This document shows positions 12,029 to 24,000 of a DNA stretch of 64,000 bases, one piece after another; position 1 is the stretch's first letter; each line of letters starts with the position of its first letter. The position numbers and the translations under genes are program-made. Under the pieces are notes generated by a model. It saw only the letters and a program-made list of their open reading frames with translations. It did no database searches and had not been told where the DNA came from. The stretch is from positions 64,001 to 128,000 of the forward strand of contig NMRA01000422.1 in NCBI GenBank assembly GCA_002633005.1. The letters run 5' to 3'. Source of the DNA: Phoronis australis (Eukaryota; Phoronida; Phoronidae).

Positions 12029-15000
12029 GTGAGTACTGGCGAATACTTGACATTCAACTCTTTAGTGTTGTATGAGCACTAACTTAGGCTTGTTTCGCTT
12101 GACCTTGTTTTTAATTCTGTTGTGCAAGAGAGGCACATTTGTCAAGGATGAAATGCCGCTTGCTTCAATTACAGACATTTTGAAATATTGGAAGTGTTTG
12201 TGACTCATTTCCCACAGCACAGCAGTGACGATTGGATAGCATCGTGGTGGTAGATAATTTATATAAAATACAATAAGAAATCTCATTGAATATTTTTGAA
12301 AAAATGTATGGCGCTGTTCACCAATTACCCTATTGTCACCTTGTGGCAAGCCGTGTTTCATTACGGTGCCGCTGTATCAGAATATTGCTATTCTCTGGTG
12401 CTTATGCGGGGGGAGAGGGTTTTGGGGTGGGTTACCATGGATGACATGCAATATTCAACATGCAGTGTCCAGACAAGCAATTGTTCCTGTGAAAATTGCC
12501 ACAAGAATAAGATGATGTAAGCGAATGTTTACGGAGATTAAATCGTCATCACTCGACATTGCTGTGACTTTGCTCGATGCTTTGGCGGTAGTTCAGTTTG
12601 CATTGGTAATTTTTGCAAGCTGGCTCATCTCATGAGTTGGTGCAAAACATAAAAATGTCCAATCCTGTGCATACCGGAGCTCCTTTGCAGATGACAAAGT
12701 TCTTGTCACGTGCTTTATTTCATGTTTTAGTTCCTATCTGATTGCGACGGTCTCTCTGGTTGCTACGTGAAATACAAGGAGGTTATCAAAGATCGACCAA
12801 TGCCAACCAAAGGTAAATAATTCTTTTTGTTTGGCATGATTAAAATGTGAATAGAAATGAACAGTATCTGTTACTACGGTGTTCAACTTGATGCTTGCAT
12901 CTTCGACATCTGTGCATCATCAAAACTATTGTGTTGGAACTAGTGCGTAAATTTTGAAACTCAATGTATGAAAGGAGTGTGGTCTAGGGTGCGCGAGATT
13001 TCACCCTCTTGTGTAATAGAATCTCCTGTCCTGCTATCATTTGAGCCAAATTTTTCTTTGAAACTACAATTTTGATGACTTTTAGAAGCTATGCTTGTGT
13101 GTTCTTGGTGAATTTCCTCTTGACCAATAGAAATTCAGAAAATTAAAATCGACTATAGATTATTCATTAACTTTTTGTGTCACAGTTTAATTTATGTGCT
13201 TTTAATTGAAAATATAATGAAAGGAGTCTGAGAATTGTTTCGGTTTTGTAGAGTCGGCATCTTCAAAGACATTTGTCAGCTTGTCTGACTCAAAGACAGA
13301 AGAAAAGAAGTTTGAGCTGCCATCAGATGGCAACGATAAGCCAGCACAGGTGAGAGACAGAGAGTTACTATGTCACTGAGTGCCAGATTGTCTGTTACTT
13401 TGAAAGTTACGAATAAAGGAATCTCTGCATTGAAAAATTATGACTTAGGGACATTTTGCAAGTTTGGACGGTTGGCTTGCATTGAAATTGTCTTCTCTCA
13501 AAGTAAAAGCAAACCAAATATAGGCGAAGTGACCTGTCGCTCTCTTGACTCTAGCTACTTACAAAGTGACGAAATTATGTTCCTGTTGACAGTTTTAGGT
13601 AGTGACATAACTGGCAATCTTTCATATTAGTGTTTATAAGCTATTCTTCTCAGTTTCCAGCAGTCCTATATCATTGAAAGTAAGGAATCAAGTGTACTGT
13701 AGTTTAAGACTTAAATTACAGGATTACATGTACAAGAAATTTTCTTTAACTCATATGGTGGTCAAGTGCAAGCAGAGTTCATCGTCAGAGTACCCATAAC
13801 TGCCTGTCATGATCGGTCATTACCTGGTGAAGCGTTATTTCGTCCGTATGCTTTTGATCTATGTTACATCTAACAATTAATCACATTTTCATTTGAACTT
13901 AAAAAGCGTAACTATCCAAGTCACCATCAGATGGCAGGAACCTGTTAACAAATCTGTTCCAGGGCAAATGCAACACCGCCAGTGACAGAGACGGTAATCC
14001 CAAACACAGTTCCTATGCCAGGAATGGGAAAAGTCCCTGTGGAGCTGGACCAGCTGGTGGTGGGGGTGATGGTGGTGCTGGTGGTGATGGTGACGGAAAT
14101 GGTGAGGAACAATGGCAGAAGGAAGTGCCTGCTGATGGTGTCGTTAAACCAAAGGTTAGAAAGAAGACTGAAAAAGTTGGAGGTGTAAGTATCTCAATCT
14201 GCGTTTTGTTATGGAAAATTATTGATATCTTGTGTTTTTTTTTGGACAGTTTCTACATAGTCGTTGTGTCACTTAATACATTTAATTACAATCGATTGAT
14301 AATAAAGTGTTGTGAGTGCACACAACTTAATGTCGAAACTCAGTTAGTTTGGTTCAGTGCCTGGTTATGTGGTAAACCCAAATAGGGAATCGGCTAAGTT
14401 CCCTAAACATATTTGTTTTATTCTTCAAACTCAGATACAGTTTTAATAATTACATCTTTTCATAATGCAACTAAAAACTGAACTCTTAATTCAGTCCAAA
14501 TTATTAGGGGCGTTGCATGAAAAGATCTGTACTTATTTTCAATAATATTGAGAATTCAGTGTAGAGTTCGCTCTCGATTTGTATCAAAGCCAAAAATTGA
14601 CTTAGTAAGACAGTCAGCGTCTTCACGAGCTCGCTAATGCACAGTAGATTTAGAAAACTTTATTAAATCCCTATTTGGGACTGTTTCATGCAACTGGGCA
14701 CAGTAGTCCATAATGACAGACCATTGCAAAGACAAAGAAAAACTGTTGAAGTGATGTTGCGTTAGTGCACTGTTTTCCCAGCTTCCCTCGTTGCAGCATG
14801 CTTTTCGTCGTTGAAATTGTACCATGATACCATTCCACTGTGGCTGGTTTACAAGGAATGGCCGAGTTGTTGAACAGAAATGAATCCAATGCTGTGCACG
14901 AGTGTTCTTGTTTATTTTTAGGATGTTTCTGAGGATCATGAAGATGTTGACGTCGACACAGCTGCTGACTTTTTGGGCCGGGTGAGTGTGTAGTCTGTTT

Positions 15001-18000
15001 GAAGTCCCCATTTTGGGTCACTTTTGCTATTATTTTTATTATTTAAACTAGGCAAAGTTGTGAATGTGATAATGGAATGAAAAGAGTAATTGGTGATGAA
15101 AGATTGCTGCCTTGCTTGTACTTTTGTACATTAATTTTGTTGATATGGTTTCGTAAAAGATTTCATTCTATCTTAAGTTAGTTGTTGGTATTGCTATAAA
15201 GATGTGTCCTGTTGGTTGTCACAGGGAGGTTATCAAGTCAGTCCATTTCTTTCAACAATAGTGAGCTGGGTTTCATACTTATGTCGGGTTGAGATGTAGG
15301 ATTTTTGAATAATGTTAGGTAGGGCTTCTGGTGGAAAGTAAGGTCAGCCGTGAGCATTCACTAACACATCCCTCCTGCCATCTTATGAATAATTAAAGTA
15401 TCATCTCTGTGCTAAATGCTAAATAGTCAGGCGCGATTACCATGGGCAAACTTGGTAGGTGTGAAAGTTTTGTCTGACAGTGGAGCAGATACGCAATCTG
15501 CTTTCTCATCAGGCAGCATGAAGTTTCATGGTTTACCAAACTTTCGTGTTCTAAATGAGCTTGTTTTTTTAATGTTTGTTGTGAATCGTTTATTTCAGTT
15601 GACGGAGAATGACCGCGACATCAGCTGCCTGAAAAAGCTCGAGTTATGCGTGCGTAATATCATCCAGGACAAACAGTCAGCACTTTCCTGTTTCCTTTGT
15701 ATGCTCTTACTCAACCTACTGGAGCACTGGTGTAAATGCCAGGGTTGTGGGGAGTGTTCCAAAATTTCCATCGTCATCAGTTACCATGTCCAGAACTGCG
15801 TGTTAGCCAATGGATTCACATGTGTCTTTTGTCAACGGTTGAATATGCGCTGGGTGTCTACACCTGGGACCGAGTTTATGACTGCGCTAGCCAAGTTTCT
15901 CGGGTTAGCCTTGCCAGACCAGTACATGGAACTGGTACAAGAGTTCAGTCAACTATCCTTGACGGAGAGCACGGAATCAAGAAGGCTGTCCAGTGACAGG
16001 CCAAGGTCACTTGCTTCAATACCAGAAGGGGACAGGGCTTCGTTTACCCAAGAGCCTACGCTACAGCAGGCCGTGTCCGAATCCATGAGTAGTAGGCGGA
16101 GGCGCTCCACCGCACAACGCCCTCAATCCTTGACCACCACTGAAAGAGTATGGAGGGGCGCAATATGTGTTGACTATGGCAATGTTGCACACTTGAATAG
16201 AGTGGCTTGTCATTGGGCCTGTCTTAGGACTATGGCGATGAATGGGACACGATTGGAAGAGTGCCACAATGGAATCGTACTGATGTCACACAAAGAGGTC
16301 AGTTCCATTTTGTGCACCTGATGCTCTTTATTTGTAGGCTCTGTTGATCTTCTGCTTAGCCTCGGGGAGAAATTCTTGCTGGTGGCTCTGGGACTTTTTC
16401 ATGAAAAGAGATATTTTTAAGACTTTGGGCCAAAAATTTTTCTAAGTTAAGATGGAATATCGGGCTAGGTTAGGCCTGAAGACAAAACAAAAAACGTTCC
16501 ACAAACACGAAGTCTGTTTTTTTTTGCCTTTGATTTTGAAGTTGACAGAAATCATGTCAGGTTTTGACAAAGGCGATCCTGCCACCTCCTTGTCTGTTAA
16601 AGGATGGGTTAAAAGACTTGTTGTCCATCACTTAACAGACATTGAGGTGGTAGGTTCACTTTGTCCACCGCATGAAAACGTGCTGTGCATCGTATCTCGC
16701 CTAGAACACAGCCAGAAGCTTCACCTGTCCTGCCAGTAGAACCATTCAACCATTTTTAAAAGGGAGCGTGACACTCCAGAGAGTTTTAGGATGTTTTTTT
16801 TTTTTGGTACGACACAGTCCAACTGAACTGGTTCAGTTGGTTCGACTATGATCTTTCCTGGATGGGTGAAGAGTTATGTTTCAAGAAGTGGGTCTTGTAT
16901 TCTTCCTTGCCATGAATGGATGCCATTTCTGTTACCAACTGATTCAGAATTTTTGAGAGTCACCGTTGGTTTAAATGTTTCAGTCGGTAACGAAAATGGA
17001 GACCAGTTATAGTATTTTAGAGTAAATGGTCTGACTCAGTTTTTGTTTTTAGTCATCTTTATGGTGTAAAATACGACAGTTCAACATTTTATTAATAATT
17101 TATAAACTTTCCATTTTGCAGCAGACGTATGTTAGTTTTGTATTTATTGAGTTAATTCAAGAGGAAAATTTAGAAGTTTCTTCTCTCAGCTATTCATTTG
17201 AAACTGCTGCTTTCCTGTTGATTTTATCACCATTCAGATATTGGCTGTTTTTTCCATTTGCATTTATTACTAATTGTGGAATGCTGTTTTAGAACATCAT
17301 TCTGGGTGAATCAGCTGGTGGTCTGTCAGCACAGTACCAGTGTGGCACCAACTACAGGAAGCTGCGCGTACTTGGCAATGGTACCTCTGGAGTCTGTTAT
17401 CTCTGCAAGGACTTGTCGTCAGGGTTCTCGTTCTGCCTGAAAGAGGTAATACGACTTTTTATGCTAAAGGTTTCCGACTTCCTGTTCTCAGCTTAAAGGG
17501 TGAGCCCTGGGCCCGGTCTCCAATCTCCGTACTCAGACTCGAATCATGCTCAAACTCACACTTCATACTCAACTCGAGTACAGACTCAGCTTTGGTGTAT
17601 TCAATGTCATACTCGAAAAATCTGTACTCGAAATTTCGAGCACGTACTCAGTTTTCGAGTGTACTCGAACTGAAGTGTATCTCATCTATATTTCGAGTAC
17701 GATTTTGAGTAAAAATTNTACCTCTACAATTCCTGGCAACAGGCGCATTGTAATCCCTTGTCGGCGAGTCATAACAAGCGTCGAAAGCAGTTGTGGGAAA
17801 AGTCGTGTGAGAAGTTTGTGTTGCCCTTATTTCGGTATGTGTGCCTACGTTTTGTAGGGTTTCCAAAAGACGAGGTACATTTATCATCATAACTTAGTCA
17901 TCTATAATTCCTCAATACACAAACGGAATTCCAGATTTTGTTTGCCGATTTCTAAGTAGACGTCTCGTCCCGTTCACTGCCACTGGTGAACTCTGAATGC

Positions 18001-21000
18001 CTGCACAAGTATTGTTTTTTAACTCACGTGCCAAATGTCAACTCACTTGATACATCCCAGTAAAATACAAAGATACAGTATCAAAGTTTGACATCAGCTT
18101 AGGCCTACACAGCAATGGGTTTTATGTCAAGACTAAATTAGCAACAGAGATGTGATGTGATAAGCTGTTACATATTTCTTAAGACATTTTCGGGACTGGG
18201 TGAGGAACTCAAGAAGTAAAGCTTGATAATTGCCAAGTGTATCAAAGAAATGGCATAAGAATATTTATTGAAACTAAAAAATCAATAACAGTTACAGAAC
18301 ACTCCAAATTCCACGTTATAGACATACTCTTGTAGTTGTAGCGACAGCAGACGATAATGTAGGCCTAGTTCTTGGGGTGGTCTATTCCAATAGGGAGCGA
18401 TGAATCAGCGCGGCTTTGCGTGATTTTGCATTTCACATCATAAAGAGTTCCATAGCAACTCGGAGTATGAGTGTCAGATTTGAGTACGTTTGGAGTCTAC
18501 TCGAAATCCGACATTAGATACGCTTTTTTGAGTACGACTCCAGTGAGCACGATTTTGAGTATGAAATCTCGAGTATGAGTATGAGTCTGAGTACGGAGAT
18601 TGGAGACCGGGCCCTGAATTTGTTCAAGTTTTTCTGGTAGTTTTAATGTCCATATCTTGTAAATAAGTATGCTACTGCCAGACAAGACTTTGCGTTATTT
18701 TGTTTTGACAAGTGATGATATGTGCTGTTCATTGCTGTTGATTGTAACAAGGGCAAAAAGGATGGTTTATGCCCAAACCATGACTCGTGAGATCTTGGGC
18801 CTGTTTCATCGAAAGTGACTTTTAAGTCTTAAAAGACTTATAACATAAAAATTTGGTGTTATGCTCCCAAGAAATTATGAGCAAACAAAACTTTAGAAAT
18901 AATTAACATAATTTCTGTATTTTTAACTAGCAGTTTTGTGTGTACATTCTCAGAGTCTTTACCCTTTTGTTCAAGAGAGATTTAAATATTTTTCTAAGCA
19001 GTTGTGTCGAGCTTATGACCTAATTTTTTACTTAAGTCCATTTTCATGCAACAAACCCCCTGCTCATCATTGCTTAGTAAAATTGCATCCACCTACACCA
19101 ATCTCGGCCTATGTCTAGAATGTTTTTTCAAAAAATTCAAACGCATACCAGCAAGGTTTTTAAGGCCGTGGTATGCCAAGTCAGCCACGCACCACCAGGT
19201 GTCTCTCACGCGTTTGTGACACCTGCTTAGCTAGCTTTAATGAACATTACTCTCTCTAGGTGCCTCTCTCCAAGTTCAAGAAGGACGAGTTGATGGTATG
19301 GAGCCGCTTGACTCATGAGGGTGTTGTAAAGTTATTTGGTGCCGTGATGCACAACGACTCCATCCACATCATTATGGAGTACGTGGACGGGGGTACCCTG
19401 TTCCAACATGTGCAAGGTCAGCGGAAACTGAACGTCCGACAGAGCCTCATCTACCTAAAGAAGATTCTGGAGGTGTTGGACTATCTTATGGAAATGAATG
19501 TGGTGCACAGAGACCTGAAAGGTAACCACACACTCTGATAAAAGTTATAATTAGTAGTAACAATAGGTAGTAATGGAAGTGTTACAGGGATTCAACCACT
19601 ATTTCTTGACATGGAATCAGACTGGATTCCTAGGACAGTGATCCTATTAGATGATGACTGATGTAGTACAGGTGATAATTCAAGCCAAAGCCCACATTAA
19701 ATTTGTTACACGAAGGGCAAGGTTCGGTTACCCCATTCCCTGTCAACACAATATCCAGCTGGCTGGGCTGCCGACAGACCCATAGTTTTATGACATAACG
19801 AGGTGTAATTAAGTATTGCGTTAGGTGACCCAGCATCCCAAGCAGCAGGACTTAATTCAGCGGGCTATTGTGATCACATCTACAATAAACTCCAATGGTT
19901 GGACAATCACCATCTGACATTCAATCTTTACAAGTTCCTCATATGTGTGCAAATCTCAGTCTGGTACTGCTAAAAAAGTTTTTAGAAGTCAAGTGAGCGG
20001 GACAAAGTTTTCTCAGTGGTAGGCAAATCTTCCTGTCACGAGTCCCCAGTCGCACCTGCCAATCGCGGCAGAGATTTACCAGTCATCAGTGGCATCTTTG
20101 CTAACCGTGTCGGAATTGAACCCTGATTCTGAAAAATAATCCAATCCCAAGGAAACCAAAACTGCAATGTTGGAGATATATTTGAACTTAGACACTTTCA
20201 AAAATATTTCAAAATAATGCTTGTTGGTTACGATGCCTTTCCTGTTGACCAAGGGTTTTAAGTAAACCTAACCGTTTGGAGTTATGATAGCAAGACAGAC
20301 AGACAGAGTGTAGTTCACTGGATTTACTTGAAATTTTCAATGACTGTCACTAATAATGTATGCTCAAACCAAAATTATGAACTGTTGCTTCTAAGGGGAA
20401 CAACACAAGACGATGTATTCACTAAAATGTGGGCGTCATTTTTTTGTTATTGCAGCCGAGAATATAATGTTGTCTGGTGGCAACCTGCGACTAGCAGTAA
20501 CGGACTTTGGCACTGCGTCTTTTCTACAAGATGACCAACTGCTTAAAAAGCGAGTTGGCACGCCAACGCACCATCCTCCGGAGGTCTATAAGTCCGATGG
20601 TCATGGTTTTCCTGTGGACATTTGGGCGGCCACTTGCATCTTTGTGCACATGCTGACTGGCTCCCCACCATGGCTATGGCGTTATGAAGGCATTGTCGGC
20701 ACATTGGCATTTAAGGTATGAAGACTTAGTATTAATGAACAGCAAATTTTATAACCTGCAAAGCATTTTTTAAATTTGTGATGATCTTAAATGTGTTGTA
20801 TGTGCTTGAAAGCAATGTATACCGTATTGCCACGCCATTAAGCCCATGTGCGCATGTGAAAAAACTGCCCGAAGAAGGCATTATTTCGGATATAGGCTTA
20901 AAGGCCCAGCAATAAGGCATTCTTTGGGAAGAGTTAATGTTTATTTAGGATCAATGTTTTGTAAACATTATGGTGACAGTTAGAAAGTGGCTTTCTAGGC

Positions 21001-24000
21001 GTATAGTTGCTTAGGAGTGTTTGGACTGCAAACTGTTGTCAAAAAATAGGAATCTAATAGCGTGTTACTAAATCAATGTTGCAGTCTGCTTAGCTTTATT
21101 TTGATAGTGTACACATACATCTTGGTGAAGAGATCAGCTTCAGAGGTAGACCCGAAATTCTTTTCTAAACTATTATAATAATACTACTAATATTTCAAGA
21201 AAATGATGACTAAAACAGTTTTGGGATTGCGTTGTTGAAAATAGAGGGTTATTTAAGATTAGTCTCTTTGAGTGTAGTAGTGAACGCATTGATCTCACGG
21301 CAATGTAATTTCAGATATGCACGGAGTCGCCACCATTGGAGGATGTACCAAATGGCCTTCCCGACCATGTGTACGACCTTATCCTGAAGGGTTGGACCGT
21401 CGAAAGCTCATGCAGGCCTCTTGCATCGACACTGCTTCAACATCCTGCTTTCTCACTTCTTCATGGTGAGTTCTTTGATCGTAACTTTGAAGTTGTTACA
21501 CATATTACTGCCGCTACGGGATAAATGTTGGCTTAAACCTGTTGACTGTGAATGCATTTTGTGCAGTAAATTCTTCCTTGATTATAATCACTACGCATTT
21601 GCATTGCTGGTTTGCGTAAGTTCATACGGCAAATTTGTCTTCTTGTGCTGTTACAGATGCTGGTTTCCCATCTATGAGAGCAGAGAGCATCCTGTATTCC
21701 GGTTTGACCGGGATGGGAAACGTATCGTCAGAGGAGGAGACGGATGAAGAGGATGATGATGATGATGAAATTCATGACCGAGCATTACCTCCCCTTGACC
21801 TCTTGCAGATGGTCACCAGTCATACAGTTTCACAACAGTCTGGGAGTGGTGTTCATGGTCACTTCTTGCCGACAATGGTAGAGAACATGACGGATAACGT
21901 TGACAGCACTGATGATGGCCCTACTGATATGCATCATGTTGGCAGAATTTACAGACCAGTGGAGCGCTACACATGCTCCAGTCGAGGGTTCACATATCCG
22001 CCCGTTCTGCCGTCGGCTATGAATGGCGTAGAGAAATGTCCACCCATGGCACCTGCGGTGACTGAGAGTAAATCACTCCCTGCTGTCACTACAAAATTCA
22101 ACTTGGCGCCAAAGTGTTTCTCTGAGCCCGCGCGTCTGCCTGATTCAGGCATTGGCAGTGGAGCACCAGCCAGTTCCACGTTACTACAGCATAACAGGAA
22201 GTCTTCTGGGTCTATCGAGGCTTTGCCATCATCTAGACTGAATTCCATTGAAGTGAATGCAGACGGCTTCAAGGATCTCAATTTAGAGCATAGGTCTACT
22301 CCTGTGTCTACTACTCCTATTCACACTCCGTTTTCCACTCCTACAAGTGTGAAATATGGAAGCATGCCACCATCGCAGCAGCCGCAGTCAATGAGGCGAG
22401 ACAAGTCCATGTCAGAAAAAGCTGAAGATGATCTTCAACAATATCAAAACGGTGAGTAGCCTAGACAATGTTCAGGATTTAGTGATAAAGGTTAATTTGG
22501 CTGTGCTGCGTTTTATATTCACTATGTTTTGCTGTGTTTTATGGTGTCATCATAATTGGATGAACGAGCAGCCACAATTTTACTCTGAAGTATTTCTTGA
22601 GTCTGGGTAAAAGGACATTATTGTCTTTTGTCTGAAAAGCACAATTTTGGAATTATTTTTTAACGATAAAGTTCCTGCAAAATTCTATTATTGTGTGATT
22701 CGAGTCTGCTCCCTTTGGATTGAAGGTGTATGTGTGTGTGTGGAAAAAATAAGTCAACCACGAAATGTCTCGTGTTAAGTGCTTGTCAATATGGCCTTGG
22801 CTGTGAGTATGTTTGGTATTTGGATCTTAAAAATGTGAGGCAAGATTTTTTTTTTTGAAAAATAAATTAGCTGAAATTGACACTTACATAGATTATTGTC
22901 AGCCTCAATCTCCTAGAAATGTGACTGTTATAATGCTCTGCTGACCGGTACCAAGAGAATGCAATATCCCTACTGGCAACAATGGTAACTTTGGTTACTC
23001 AAAATTGAGTCATTTCTGCATAGGAAAACATGCATTGGGTTATTGTTTTGTAAATCAACTACGTGAGGCAGTTGACGGGTGGGTGCCATTCCGACCATAA
23101 TTTAAAATTTCCAAAAGTAGGGGACGTGCATTTTCGGCGCATTGTTGGTGTTTGCATTTGTCTGACATGCTAAAATTTTTAGTTGTAAAGAACACTGTTG
23201 TATGTAAAGCAGTTATAGGTAACTCTGTTCATTATCACGCGTATTTCTTTTTGTTGTCACTGTGAGGCAGCAGTGTAGTAAATGCTCAGCCATTTTGCAC
23301 ATAATGTAACAGCTAATGGAAATTTTGTTTTGGGATTTTTTCTGAAAAAAAAACATTTCAAGGTTTACGTAAACTTAATTTCACCAAGGGAGCATGGTTT
23401 GTGTTGTACATCTTTCATCAAATAAAGAAACTTTGCGATCCTCTTAATATTAAGAAACAAATGGCCCTTGAAAATAGGAAAAATTGCAACTCTCTGCAGT
23501 TATTTTTGTTTGATATTAAAGAGAGATTACAATACCATCTTTTTCAGTCAGGTGTCAATAGGGGTCAATAGTGCCATTTACCTACTCGCCTTTACTCTAC
23601 GTTGATTTCGACACTAACAGTTTCCTTGTGTCCAAAATATTTGCTGTGCTTGACTCACTGTTGAAGCTGTAGCTTACTTTAAGAATTACGTTTCAACCTG
23701 TATCAGTAGTTCCTGGTGGTTGCACTGAATCTTCCCCTCAATTTCATTCTTGCAGAGTTATTCCATGATCACCTGTCGAATGCCGACTTTGAGATACAAC
23801 AGTTCGAACAATCGATTGAGGATTTGCCTGTGGACGCTTCTTCATTTGGTCCCCCCTCCATGACAACACTGTACCTCCCCGCAGACAAGTCACCCAATCA
23901 GGTATGGGTTGTTAATTGATTATTTCCTTACTTTGTCGTTTTGTACATAATTAATATGTGGATGTACTGTCAGTAAGTCTGTTGTTTTTGTTGAATGCTA

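Noticed and set aside
15416-15598. Extension of the TAZ-like exon to an upstream ATG
   Set aside because: A clean TTTCAG acceptor at 15598 and frame continuity with exon 5 show this stretch is intron.
20011-20140. SINE suggested by a reverse GGTTCAATTCC
   Set aside because: Only the B-box-like half is present; no A box at the required distance.
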